11,447 bases of DNA from Nitrospirota bacterium (GTDB lineage Bacteria > Nitrospirota > CAKKRA01 > 9FT-COMBO-42-15): contig JAHFEP010000085.1 of the NCBI GenBank assembly GCA_023248415.1, positions 1-11,447 on the forward strand, in the 5' to 3' direction. The notes below the pieces were generated by a model. It did not search any database. It was not told the origin of the DNA and saw nothing but the letters and a program-made list of their open reading frames with translations. Positions within the stretch are counted from its first letter, which is position 1; each line of letters starts with the position of its first letter. This document shows, piece after piece, positions 1-7,053 of this stretch. The position numbers and the translations under genes are program-made.

Positions 1-1086
1 GCCCTTCGCTATCATCTTGAGCCATTTGACCAAAAAGATACAAAGGTGTATATCCTGCACAGATTAAGAATCGCAGGCGGCGATGATAAGGTATTTTTCA
101 CTCAGCAGGCGCTGGATAAGATTTACGAATACAGTAATGGGACGCCAAGACTTATCAATCTTCTTTGCGATAAGGCGCTTCTTGCTGCCTTTGTTGCAGA
201 TACAAAGACTGTCTCGCATCAGATTGCAGATACTGCAATCAAGGATCTGAGGGGTAATAATTTTTCATCAGAGAAAAAGACAGCGATATTTAGTAGCAAT
301 AAATTTCCAGATAAAAATATTATTAAAAGGCCTATATATGCAGCAGCCTTTTCAACAGCCCTTCTGCTGGTTCTTCTTATTATCGGTTATAAAAAGGGCT
401 TTATTGGCGCCCTGATTAAGGGAAATAGTTCTATTGCACAACAGAGGATAAATGAAGATATAACTAAAGGGGCATTAGATTATGATAAAGACGGTGTCTT
501 AAGGATTAAAAAGGCAGAAGGTTCTAAGAAGGCGTCTTTATTAACGTTGCTCAGGATTTGGAGGATTGAATTTCTGAACAGAGAGGGTGAATTCAAGGAT
601 ATTGTTAAAAACATTGGTTTTGAGATGTTTAATGTAAAGGATTTTAATCAGATTAAGACATTAAATTATCCGCTGATTGTTAATATTCGGAGTGATGGAG
701 AGGAGTATTATGTTGTTTTAAGCCGAATAGTTGATAAAGACGCAATAATCCTTGATCCGCTAAAGGGCAAAGTAATTTATAGTTTGAAGGAGCTTGAGGA
801 AATCTGGAAAAAGGATGGAATAATTTTATGGAAAAGGCTTGATGGAATAAATATGCCTATATCAGGCCAGAGGCCTAATTCAGAGGTGATGAGCCTGCAG
901 GAAATATTAAGAAGCCGAAATGTTTATAATGGAAAGATAGACGGTTATTATGGTTCAATGACTGGAGAATCTGTCAAAGAATTTCAGACAAGGTCAGGAC
1001 TAAACCCTACAGGCGATTTTGATGCTGAGACCCACATGCTTCTATCTAAAAATGTGAAAGGAGATGCTGTACCAGCACTGAAGTAA
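1..1086 (+). CDS. ExeA/GspA-like AAA+ ATPase with periplasmic peptidoglycan-binding domain (5' partial)
   Basis: The reading frame is open from base 1, so the start and the Walker A/B part lie outside the window; the GTG at 46 is internal because family-like sequence (RYHLEPFD, then YILHRLRIAGG) continues across it. What remains is the end of the AAA+ module with a sensor-2-like GTPRLIN (about 139-159), a single membrane segment (about 334-387), a region resembling a C39-like peptidase fold (about 532-840) and a PG_binding_1 domain (about 877-1047, with the typical DGYYG and FQ...GL..TG pattern). ExeA/GspA proteins use ATPase activity inside the cell and peptidoglycan binding outside the inner membrane to help secretin assembly in type II secretion; related ATPases accompany type IV pili. 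The C39-like region lacks a visible catalytic Cys, and the usual His position reads EYYVVL, so it is probably not a protease. The family call is firm; the exact partner secretin is unknown. Confidence 0.85.
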   Translation, partial: ALRYHLEPFDQKDTKVYILHRLRIAGGDDKVFFTQQALDKIYEYSNGTPRLINLLCDKALLAAFVADTKTVSHQIADTAIKDLRGNNFSSEKKTAIFSSNKFPDKNIIKRPIYAAAFSTALLLVLLIIGYKKGFIGALIKGNSSIAQQRINEDITKGALDYDKDGVLRIKKAEGSKKASLLTLLRIWRIEFLNREGEFKDIVKNIGFEMFNVKDFNQIKTLNYPLIVNIRSDGEEYYVVLSRIVDKDAIILDPLKGKVIYSLKELEEIWKKDGIILWKRLDGINMPISGQRPNSEVMSLQEILRSRNVYNGKIDGYYGSMTGESVKEFQTRSGLNPTGDFDAETHMLLSKNVKGDAVPALK

Positions 1087-1093
1087 AACATAT

Positions 1094-1519
1094 ATGATTA
1101 TTGTCAGCGCCTGCCTGGCAGGCTTTAATTGCAGATATGACTGCACCAATGCCTATGACAAATTGATTGCTGAGATGGTGATAAACAAGAAGGCTTTTCC
1201 TGTCTGTCCTGAACAGATGGGCGGGCTTCCAACGCCAAGGCCATCTGCTGAAATTAAAAACGGCGATGGAAATGATGTACTTGAAGAGAAGGCAAGGATA
1301 ATAACTATATATGGCGATGATATTACTGCCAAGATGATAAAAGGCTCAGAGGAGGTTTTAAAATTAGTCAGAATGTTGGGTGCTAAGGAGGCTGTGTTAA
1401 AAGAGAAGAGCCCTTCCTGCGGTGTTACAATGGTATACAGAAACGGCGGGATTGTTAGTGGAATGGGTGTCTGTGCTGCAATGTTAAAAAGAGAAGGTGT
1501 TGAGATATCACCTCCCTGA
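1094..1519 (+). CDS. DUF523 / TudS-like iron-sulfur protein
   Basis: This 141-residue protein is a complete DUF523 (YbbK-type) protein. Visible family motifs are SACLAG with Cys7, the CRYD motif (13-16), PVCPEQ with Cys38 followed by GGLPTPRP, and KEKSPSCG with Cys109. Known family biology: the DUF523 member TudS is a [4Fe-4S] enzyme that removes sulfur from 2-thiouracil, and its cluster is held by three cysteines; Cys7, Cys38 and Cys109 are the natural equivalents here. Whether this protein acts on thiouracil or another thiolated compound is inference. It starts seven bases after the ATPase stop without a clear Shine-Dalgarno sequence, which suggests translational coupling. The length is normal for a single-domain member, and there is no fused DUF1722 domain. 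The true substrate cannot be told from sequence. Confidence 0.85.
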   Translation: MIIVSACLAGFNCRYDCTNAYDKLIAEMVINKKAFPVCPEQMGGLPTPRPSAEIKNGDGNDVLEEKARIITIYGDDITAKMIKGSEEVLKLVRMLGAKEAVLKEKSPSCGVTMVYRNGGIVSGMGVCAAMLKREGVEISPP

Positions 1520-1525
1520 AATGCA

Positions 1526-1545
1526 CGGAAATATTCCGCCTTTTT
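1526..1545 (+). terminator. Weak candidate intrinsic terminator after the DUF523 gene
   Basis: Seven bases after the DUF523 stop there is a perfect 5-base inverted repeat, CGGAA (1526-1530) and TTCCG (1534-1538), with an ATA loop. Two C residues and five T residues (1541-1545) follow. The stem is short for an intrinsic terminator and the T-run is separated from it, so efficiency would be low. It does sit where a boundary between the left gene pair and the lpt cluster is expected. Confidence 0.35.
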
Positions 1546-1616
1546 ACCTTTACTTAACCTCGCTGATGTGGTATATTTAAGACAAAAATAATAGCTTGTA
1601 AAGCTGATGGAACTAA

Positions 1617-1645
1617 TTGTTTTATCAGAGAATTTAATTCATATT
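1617..1645 (+). promoter_or_regulatory. Poor candidate sigma-70 promoter upstream of lptC
   Basis: TTGTTT (1617-1622) and CATATT (1640-1645) are separated by 17 bases and lie 24 bases before the lptC start. The match is only 3 of 6 for the -35 and 4 of 6 for the -10. It is listed because the 149-base gap before lptC is the largest one upstream of the lpt-rpoN run and needs a promoter if the hairpin at 1526 works. No sigma-54 GG-N10-GC pattern was seen here. Confidence 0.2.
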
Positions 1646-1668
1646 TGGATACCTATACAAAGAAATAG

Positions 1669-2247
1669 ATGATTTTAAACAGGAAGTTAAGAATAGGGCT
1701 GATACTGTTTTTAGCAGGCACAATCTTAATAGCAGTTACGATTACCTATGTAAACCTTAAGAAGAAGGTAAACAGCTCTGATACTTTTAAAAAAGAGTCC
1801 TTTCCAGATAAAGACGCTGATATGACCATGGATAATTTCCACTTTACTCAAGCTGGACAGGGCAAGAGCGACTGGGAGGTAAAGGCTGTCAGGGCAAAGC
1901 TCTTCAAAAAGGAGAATAAGGCTGTATTGGAAGATGTAGTGGCTGTTTTTACCACATCACAGGGCGTTAGATTGGAACTAAAAGGTGACGAGGGGCTCTT
2001 TAATACTGAATCACATGACATATACATCAGAAAAAGAAATAATGATATTAAAATTATTTCAAGCAACGGCTATACCATGACAACAGATTCCCTTTCATGG
2101 GACAATAAAAAGAGGGTTGTTGCAACTGATGATGCAGTTTTAATTGAAGGCAAAGAGATAAAGCTTAAAGGAAAAGGTCTAAGGATTAATGCCATATCAC
2201 AGGAATTAGAGGTGCTGTCAGATGTTGAGGCTGTTATTAAAAAGTAG
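1669..2247 (+). CDS. lptC: LPS export protein LptC
   Basis: This 192-residue protein has the LptC layout: a short basic N-terminus, one membrane anchor (about residues 9-28) and a periplasmic beta-rich domain (about 48-190) with the DNFHFTQ and WEVKAVRAKLF pattern typical of LptC. LptC joins the LptB2FG transporter in the inner membrane to the periplasmic LptA bridge and passes lipopolysaccharide to it. The start is well fixed: a TAG stop lies in frame directly before the ATG. No clear Shine-Dalgarno sequence is seen. The neighbours lptA and lptB confirm the call. The kdsC/kdsD genes that precede lptC in many proteobacteria are absent; the upstream gene is an unrelated DUF523 protein. The 3' end overlaps lptA by 26 bases. 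Sequence identity in this family is low, so the call depends partly on context. Confidence 0.88.
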   Translation: MILNRKLRIGLILFLAGTILIAVTITYVNLKKKVNSSDTFKKESFPDKDADMTMDNFHFTQAGQGKSDWEVKAVRAKLFKKENKAVLEDVVAVFTTSQGVRLELKGDEGLFNTESHDIYIRKRNNDIKIISSNGYTMTTDSLSWDNKKRVVATDDAVLIEGKEIKLKGKGLRINAISQELEVLSDVEAVIKK

Positions 2248-2779
2248 TATCTTCTTTATCTTAATAGTCTTATTATATAATTCCGCTAATGGAAAGGATC
2301 TGACTCATAAAGACGATGAAGATAAACCGATTGTAATTACATCGCAAAGGATGACTGCGATAAATGAGCAGAATAAACTGATATTTGAAAAAGATGTTAT
2401 TGTAAAGAAAGATGATATGACATTATATGCAGATAAGATGGAGATATTATTTGTTAAGGTTAAAGACGCAGGGTTAGCAGGTATTGCAGATGACAGCAGC
2501 AAGGAAGACAAAAGGGATATCTCTACTATTAAGGCAATGGGAAATGTGAAGATAGTAAGGGGAGAAAAGACTGCTACTGCTGATGAGGCAGTTTATTACA
2601 AGGATGAAGAAAAGGTTGTGCTGACAGGCGAGCCAAAGGCATGGGAGAAGAATGACATTGTAACAGGGACAAAGATGACAATTTATATAAAAGAGGATAG
2701 GAGCATTGTTGAGGGGAGCAAGGTAATCGTAAGCCCGCAAAGGAAGGATAATAAAAAGGGACTTTCAATTTTTAAGTAA
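2222..2779 (+). CDS. lptA: LPS transport periplasmic protein LptA
   Basis: This 185-residue protein has an N-terminal signal peptide (basic start, hydrophobic core about residues 8-20, likely cleavage near residues 23-25) and an OstA/LptA beta-jellyroll domain (about 36-170). The domain holds the usual pattern of ITSQRMTA, a middle section with a short Lys/Asp-rich insertion, ATADEAVYY and VLTGEPKAWE. LptA forms the periplasmic bridge that carries LPS from LptC to the outer-membrane LptDE complex. The ATG lies inside the end of lptC, giving a 26-base overlap in a different frame, so translation is probably coupled. The length fits the family. lptB follows after five bases. lptD, lptE, lptF and lptG are not in the window. 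Confidence 0.92.
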   Translation: MLRLLLKSSIFFILIVLLYNSANGKDLTHKDDEDKPIVITSQRMTAINEQNKLIFEKDVIVKKDDMTLYADKMEILFVKVKDAGLAGIADDSSKEDKRDISTIKAMGNVKIVRGEKTATADEAVYYKDEEKVVLTGEPKAWEKNDIVTGTKMTIYIKEDRSIVEGSKVIVSPQRKDNKKGLSIFK

Positions 2780-2784
2780 CTGTA

Positions 2785-3540
2785 ATGTTAGAAGCAAAGG
2801 GTCTTGTAAAATCGTATAAGGGGAGGAAGGTTGTAAACAGCCTCAGCCTTATAGTAGACAGGGGAGAGGTTGTGGGATTGCTTGGCCCAAACGGCGCTGG
2901 CAAAACAACAACCTTTTATATGGCTGTCGGGCTGATAAGGCCAGATAAGGGTTCTGTTTATCTTAATGATAAAAATATTACAGAGCTTCCAATGTATTTG
3001 AGGGCGAGGATGGGAATAAGCTATTTGCCCCAAGAGCCGTCTGTCTTTAGAAAGCTTACAGTAAGAGAAAATATTATGTCAATCCTTGAGACAATGGATT
3101 TGGAGGATAAAGAGCGTGAAGAAAGACTTGATTCGCTCCTCTCTGAACTGAATATATCGCATTTAGCAGATAATAAGGCATATACGCTCTCAGGCGGCGA
3201 GAGGAGAAGGGTTGAGATAACAAGGGCGCTTGTAACATCTCCTTCATTTATGCTTCTGGATGAACCATTTGCAGGGATAGATCCAATCGCAGTTACAGAG
3301 ATACAAAACATTATCGCCAAATTAAAGAAGAAGAATATAGGCATCCTGATAACTGACCACAGTGTTCAGGAGACACTTGCAATAACAGACAGGGCATATA
3401 TTATTAATGAAGGCAAGATACTTGTATCTGGAACGTCAAAAGAGATTGCTCATAGTTCTAAGGCGAGGGCAATATACTTAGGTGATAAGTTCAGGTTGAT
3501 GGGGGAAGCCCACGTCAAAGAGGAAGAAAAAAGGCTGTAA
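2785..3540 (+). CDS. lptB: LPS export ABC transporter ATPase LptB
   Basis: This 251-residue ABC ATPase has every nucleotide-binding motif: Walker A GPNGAGKT (34-41), Q-loop Gln83 in LPQEPSVF, signature LSGGE (135-139), Walker B FMLLDE (155-160) and the H-loop His192 in TDHSV. The FRKLTVRENI stretch after the Q-loop and the YLGDKFRL end are typical of LptB rather than of amino-acid transporter ATPases. LptB works as a dimer on LptF/LptG at the cytoplasmic face and powers LPS extraction from the inner membrane. It begins five bases after the lptA stop with no separate Shine-Dalgarno sequence. A charged tail (VKEEEKRL) extends slightly beyond the common end. The product is certain. Confidence 0.97.
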   Translation: MLEAKGLVKSYKGRKVVNSLSLIVDRGEVVGLLGPNGAGKTTTFYMAVGLIRPDKGSVYLNDKNITELPMYLRARMGISYLPQEPSVFRKLTVRENIMSILETMDLEDKEREERLDSLLSELNISHLADNKAYTLSGGERRRVEITRALVTSPSFMLLDEPFAGIDPIAVTEIQNIIAKLKKKNIGILITDHSVQETLAITDRAYIINEGKILVSGTSKEIAHSSKARAIYLGDKFRLMGEAHVKEEEKRL

Positions 3541-3569
3541 AATAGCCGGATTCAGAGATAGGGGTTGGG

Positions 3570-5024
3570 ATGGAAAGCAGATTAGACTTAAGACTAAGCC
3601 AAAAACTTATAATGACGCCGCAGCTCCAGCAGGCGATAAAACTGCTTCAACTGTCGAGGCTTGAACTGTCGCAGGCATTAAGCATGGAGCTGCTTGAAAA
3701 CCCTCTATTAGAGGATGAAATTATTGCTGAAGACGAGATGACACTCTCTGAGAATGCGGAGAAGGAAAAGAAGGAAGAATATACACAGGAGAACTCTGAT
3801 GTTGAAAAAGACGGCTCGATAGAAGGAACTGATGAATTTAATTTTATCTGGGAGGACTATTATGGTGATAATAGAAATGAGGGGAGGGATGCCGGATATT
3901 TTCCATCTTCACAAGAAGAAATGCCCTCTTATGACCAGACATTGTCCAGGCCTGTTGATTTAACAGAGCATCTTTTTTGGCAATTGAGGCTTTCCACATC
4001 AGACAAAAGAGATGAAGAGATAGGCACAATGATTATCGGCAACATTGATGAAGACGGCTATCTGCGGGCAACATCTGATGAGCTAAGCAGGCTTTTAAAT
4101 GTTTCTAATGAGGATATAGAGAGGTTAATAAAATTAATACAGGGTTTTGACCCAATAGGCGTATGTGCGAGAGACTTGAAGGAATGCCTGCTGATTCAGG
4201 CAGAACAGTTAGAATTAAAAGAGACACTGGTAGAGGATATTATACTTAACCATTTAGAGGATATAGAAAAGAGAAATTATCAGAAGATAGCAAAAAAGAT
4301 TAATGTTCCGCTTGATGAAATCATTAAGGCAGTTAAGGTCATAGAGGGGCTGGAGCCGAAACCTGGAAGGGCATATTCTGTTTCAGAACCGCATTACATA
4401 ACCCCTGATGTCTTTGTAGTTAAATCAGATGGAGGCTATCTGATTTACTTGAATGAAGACGGCCTTCCAAAACTCAGAATAAGCCCATTCTACCGCAGGC
4501 TTTTAAGGGCAAAAAGGGATGTTCCTGAGCCTACGCTTGATTATATGGAAAAAAAGTTTAAGTCAGCAATATGGTTTATGAAGAGCATAGAGCAGAGAAA
4601 CAGGACAATCTATAGGGTTGCAGAAAGCATTGTAAAATTCCAGAGGGAGTTTTTTGATAAGGGAATAGAGCATCTAAAGCCTCTTGTCCTCCGTGATGTT
4701 GCAGCAGATATCTCTATGCATGAATCCACGATAAGCAGGGCAACGACAAACAAATATATGTTTGCGCCGCAGGGCATCTTTGAATTGAAATATTTCTTCA
4801 GCACAGGCATATCAAAGGGTGATGGTAATGTAATGTCATCACTGTCTGTTCAGCAGATAATTAAAGAGATTGTTAGTGACGAGGATGGCAAGAAGCCTTT
4901 AAATGACCAGCAGATTACAGAAAGGCTTAAGGCGAAAAATATTAATATATCAAGAAGGACAGTTGCAAAGTACAGAAAAGGGATGAATATATCCGCAACC
5001 ACAATGAGAAAACGCATCGGATAA
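3570..5024 (+). CDS. rpoN: RNA polymerase sigma-54 factor RpoN
   Basis: This 484-residue protein is a complete sigma-54. Region I (about 1-48) has the Gln/Leu-rich LRLSQKLIMTPQLQQAIKLL pattern that binds activators and the -12 element. Region II (about 49-125) is acidic and variable. The core-binding domain follows (about 126-300), then the helix-turn-helix (about 373-396, VAADISMHESTISRAT) and the RpoN box (461-470, SRRTVAKYRK) that reads the -24 element. The box differs from the common ARRTVAKYRE at its first and last positions. Sigma-54 directs transcription that needs AAA+ activators, often for nitrogen use, motility or pili. An AGGGG Shine-Dalgarno-like sequence lies before the ATG in a 29-base gap after lptB, the usual neighbour. 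No sigma-54 promoter was recognised in the gaps of this window. Confidence 0.97.
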   Translation: MESRLDLRLSQKLIMTPQLQQAIKLLQLSRLELSQALSMELLENPLLEDEIIAEDEMTLSENAEKEKKEEYTQENSDVEKDGSIEGTDEFNFIWEDYYGDNRNEGRDAGYFPSSQEEMPSYDQTLSRPVDLTEHLFWQLRLSTSDKRDEEIGTMIIGNIDEDGYLRATSDELSRLLNVSNEDIERLIKLIQGFDPIGVCARDLKECLLIQAEQLELKETLVEDIILNHLEDIEKRNYQKIAKKINVPLDEIIKAVKVIEGLEPKPGRAYSVSEPHYITPDVFVVKSDGGYLIYLNEDGLPKLRISPFYRRLLRAKRDVPEPTLDYMEKKFKSAIWFMKSIEQRNRTIYRVAESIVKFQREFFDKGIEHLKPLVLRDVAADISMHESTISRATTNKYMFAPQGIFELKYFFSTGISKGDGNVMSSLSVQQIIKEIVSDEDGKKPLNDQQITERLKAKNINISRRTVAKYRKGMNISATTMRKRIG

Positions 5025-5031
5025 ATAAAAC

Positions 5032-5036
5032 GGAGG
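5032..5036 (+). promoter_or_regulatory. Strong Shine-Dalgarno site of hpf
   Basis: GGAGG sits five bases before the hpf ATG in the 17-base gap after rpoN. It is a full core match, while most other genes here have weak or no visible sites and appear to depend on coupling. This suggests that hpf is translated more strongly than its operon neighbours. Confidence 0.7.
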
Positions 5037-5041
5037 TTTTT

Positions 5042-5575
5042 ATGCAGGTAATAGTGAATGGAAGGCATATAGATGTTACAGACGCATTGAGAAATTATGC
5101 AGAGTCAAAGGTAAAAAAGATCGAAAGATATCTTCCGGATACCACTGAGGCTGTAGTTTCACTCTCAGTACAGAAATATCGCCATAATGCAGAGATATTA
5201 ATCAAGGTAAACGGCCTTCTGATACAGGCAGAAGATGAGACAGGAGAGATGTACTCTGCTATTGATAAGGTTATGGATAAGATAGAAAGGCAGGTAAAGC
5301 GGTATAAGGAAAAACTATTAAACAGGCACAAAGACAGCGAGAGCATAAAAATTACTTCTAAAACAACGGCAGGAGAGGCTGAAGATAAGAATATGCCAAA
5401 GATAATAAAGACGAAAAGATTTGAGATAAAACCCATGCTTCCAGACGAGGCAGTAATGCAAATGGAGCTTCTCCATAAAGATTTTTTCGTCTTTACAAAT
5501 GCGGCTGATAATAATGTAAATGTTATCTACAGGAGAAGGGACGGCAACATCGGCCTTATAGAACCAATTGCATAG
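5042..5575 (+). CDS. hpf: Long-form ribosome hibernation promoting factor
   Basis: This 177-residue protein has two parts. Residues 1-95 form the HPF/YfiA ribosome-binding domain (VNGRHIDVTDALRNYAESK at the start, a basic helix near the end). After a linker (96-118), residues 120-177 form the C-terminal dimerisation domain with KRFEIKPM, DEAVMQMELL, FFVFTN and YRRRDGNIGLIEP. Long-form HPF alone can pair 70S ribosomes into inactive 100S dimers in stationary phase, so no separate RMF is needed. The gene has the strongest Shine-Dalgarno site in the window, GGAGG at 5032-5036, five bases before the ATG, which suggests high expression. It lies 17 bases after rpoN, the usual order. rapZ begins three bases after its stop. 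Confidence 0.95.
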   Translation: MQVIVNGRHIDVTDALRNYAESKVKKIERYLPDTTEAVVSLSVQKYRHNAEILIKVNGLLIQAEDETGEMYSAIDKVMDKIERQVKRYKEKLLNRHKDSESIKITSKTTAGEAEDKNMPKIIKTKRFEIKPMLPDEAVMQMELLHKDFFVFTNAADNNVNVIYRRRDGNIGLIEPIA

Positions 5576-5578
5576 CAA

Positions 5579-6439
5579 ATGAAAAATTTAAGGGTTGTAT
5601 TTATAACAGGTCTTTCAGGCTCTGGCAAGAGCAATGCAATAAAGTGCTTTGAAGATCTTGGTTTCTTTTGTGTTGATAATCTTCCAACCGCGCTTCTTCC
5701 AAAATTTACTGAACTTTGCACGCAATCAGGTAATGAGATTAGCAGGGTTGCCATTGGGATTGACGTAAGGGAAAGGGGCTTCTTTAAGAATTTTCTGGAG
5801 GTGCTGGATGAACTTAAGAAGGAAAATTATAATATAGAAATCCTTTTTTTAGAGGCTTCAGACGAGGCGCTTGTCAGGAGGTTCAGTGAGACGAGGAGGC
5901 CTCATCCTCTTGCGAAAAGCGGGTCTGTTATTGATGGCATAAGATTAGAGCGGGAGATGCTGTCAGAACTCAGAAAGAGGGCTGATAAGATTATTGATAC
6001 TACAAATTACAATGTGCATCAGCTTAAGGAGGTTTTAAACAAACATTATCTTGAATCAGAGGGCAGAAGACTAACAATATCGTTTATATCCTTTGGTTAT
6101 AAATACGGCATACCCTATGATGCTGACCTTATGCTTGATGTAAGATTCATACAGAATCCAAATTTTGTAAAGGGATTGAAGCTGCTTAAAGGCAGCGATA
6201 AGCGGGTAATTGATTATGTTCTGAAATTTCACGAGACAAAGGCCTTTTTAGAAAAGCTCTATGAGTTCTTAAGATTTCTAATTCCAATGTATGAAAAAGA
6301 GGGGAAGTCTTATCTGACAATAGGGATCGGCTGCACAGGCGGAAGGCATAGGTCAGTTGCAGTAAGTGAAATCTTAAAGGGCTATTTAGAGAAGGAAGGA
6401 TATAATATTAATATAAGGCATAGAGATATTGATTTATAA
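5579..6439 (+). CDS. rapZ: RapZ/YvcJ family nucleotide-binding protein
   Basis: This 286-residue protein matches RapZ (YvcJ/YhbJ) over its whole length: Walker A GLSGSGKS (11-18), the family motif CVDNLP (31-36), RRPHPL (106-111) and the C-terminal IGIGCTGGRHRSV (248-260). In E. coli, RapZ senses glucosamine-6-phosphate and guides RNase E to the small RNA GlmZ, controlling GlmS and cell-wall precursor supply; YvcJ proteins of other phyla bind and hydrolyse nucleotides. The E. coli protein ends in a Lys/Arg-rich tail that takes part in RNA binding; this one ends RHRDIDL, so the GlmZ-type role should not be assumed. It starts three bases after hpf. The ptsN or hprK gene common at this place is missing. 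The family call is certain; the RNA-adaptor role is not. Confidence 0.94.
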   Translation: MKNLRVVFITGLSGSGKSNAIKCFEDLGFFCVDNLPTALLPKFTELCTQSGNEISRVAIGIDVRERGFFKNFLEVLDELKKENYNIEILFLEASDEALVRRFSETRRPHPLAKSGSVIDGIRLEREMLSELRKRADKIIDTTNYNVHQLKEVLNKHYLESEGRRLTISFISFGYKYGIPYDADLMLDVRFIQNPNFVKGLKLLKGSDKRVIDYVLKFHETKAFLEKLYEFLRFLIPMYEKEGKSYLTIGIGCTGGRHRSVAVSEILKGYLEKEGYNINIRHRDIDL

Positions 6440-6452
6440 AGGTTAAGGAAGA

Positions 6453-7052
6453 TTGGCTGCATATATAATAGGCATAACAGGCGCCTCAGGCGCGGTATAT
6501 GGGATAAAACTGATTTCTTATCTGTCAGGCAAAGGGCATAAGATATACCTTTCAATATCAAAGGAGGGGCTTTCCATAATTGCGGATGAGATTGGCATTG
6601 ATTGGCATGGCAATGAGTTAGAGGTTAACAAGAAGATAAAGGAATATTTTAAGACACCTGAAAATGCAGTCCAATATTTTGCAGAGGACAACTTCTATTC
6701 ACCCATTGCAAGCGGCTCTGTAAAGGCAGATGCCATGATAATTATCCCATGCTCTATGAAGGCGCTGTCTGCTGTTGCCAATGGTTTTTCTTCAAATCTG
6801 ATTGAACGTGCAGCAGATGTTACATTAAAGGAGAGTCGGATGCTTGTAGTTGTGCCGAGAGAGACGCCTTTAAGCAGCATACATCTTGAAAATATGCTTA
6901 AATTATCAAAGATGGGCGCGCGTATTGTTCCGCCGAATACAGCCTTTTATAATCACCCGAAGACCATAGATGATACGGTTGATTTTATTATTGGAAGGAT
7001 ACTTGACTGTTTAAATATAGAAAATAACCTGTATAGGAGATGGGGACAGTAA
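6453..7052 (+). CDS. ubiX: UbiX-type flavin prenyltransferase
   Basis: This 199-residue flavoprotein has the UbiX/Pad1 motifs: GITGASGAVYG near the N-terminus (7-17), PCSMKALSAVANG (99-111), RETPLSSIHLENM (136-148) and PNTAFYNHP (161-169). UbiX joins a dimethylallyl group to FMN, making the prenylated cofactor used by UbiD-type decarboxylases in ubiquinone or menaquinone-related and aromatic acid pathways. The start is a TTG; a TAA stop lies in frame nine bases earlier, so no longer start is possible. Purine-rich AAAGG and AAGGA sequences lie 10 and 3 bases before it. No ubiD partner is in the window, so the client enzyme is unknown. The gene follows rapZ by 13 bases, and the next gene starts one base after its stop. 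Confidence 0.94.
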   Translation: MAAYIIGITGASGAVYGIKLISYLSGKGHKIYLSISKEGLSIIADEIGIDWHGNELEVNKKIKEYFKTPENAVQYFAEDNFYSPIASGSVKADAMIIIPCSMKALSAVANGFSSNLIERAADVTLKESRMLVVVPRETPLSSIHLENMLKLSKMGARIVPPNTAFYNHPKTIDDTVDFIIGRILDCLNIENNLYRRWGQ

Positions 7053-7053
7053 A

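Noticed and set aside
532..840. Active C39 bacteriocin-processing peptidase.
   Set aside because: The catalytic Cys and His are not visible and no bacteriocin or ABC exporter context is present.
46..1086. GTG at 46 as the start of the ATPase gene.
   Set aside because: The frame is open to base 1 and the upstream residues fit the AAA+ family, so this is an internal Val codon of a truncated gene.
1521..1580. Small frame from ATG 1521 that would encode a 19-residue peptide before lptC.
   Set aside because: It overlaps the terminator-like hairpin, has no convincing ribosome site for its own use and shows no recognisable leader features.
2305..2740. Several minus-strand open frames opposite lptA, lptB, hpf, pilM and others.
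   Set aside because: They overlap well-identified genes, have no family resemblance or ribosome sites and look like shadows of the + strand coding sequence.
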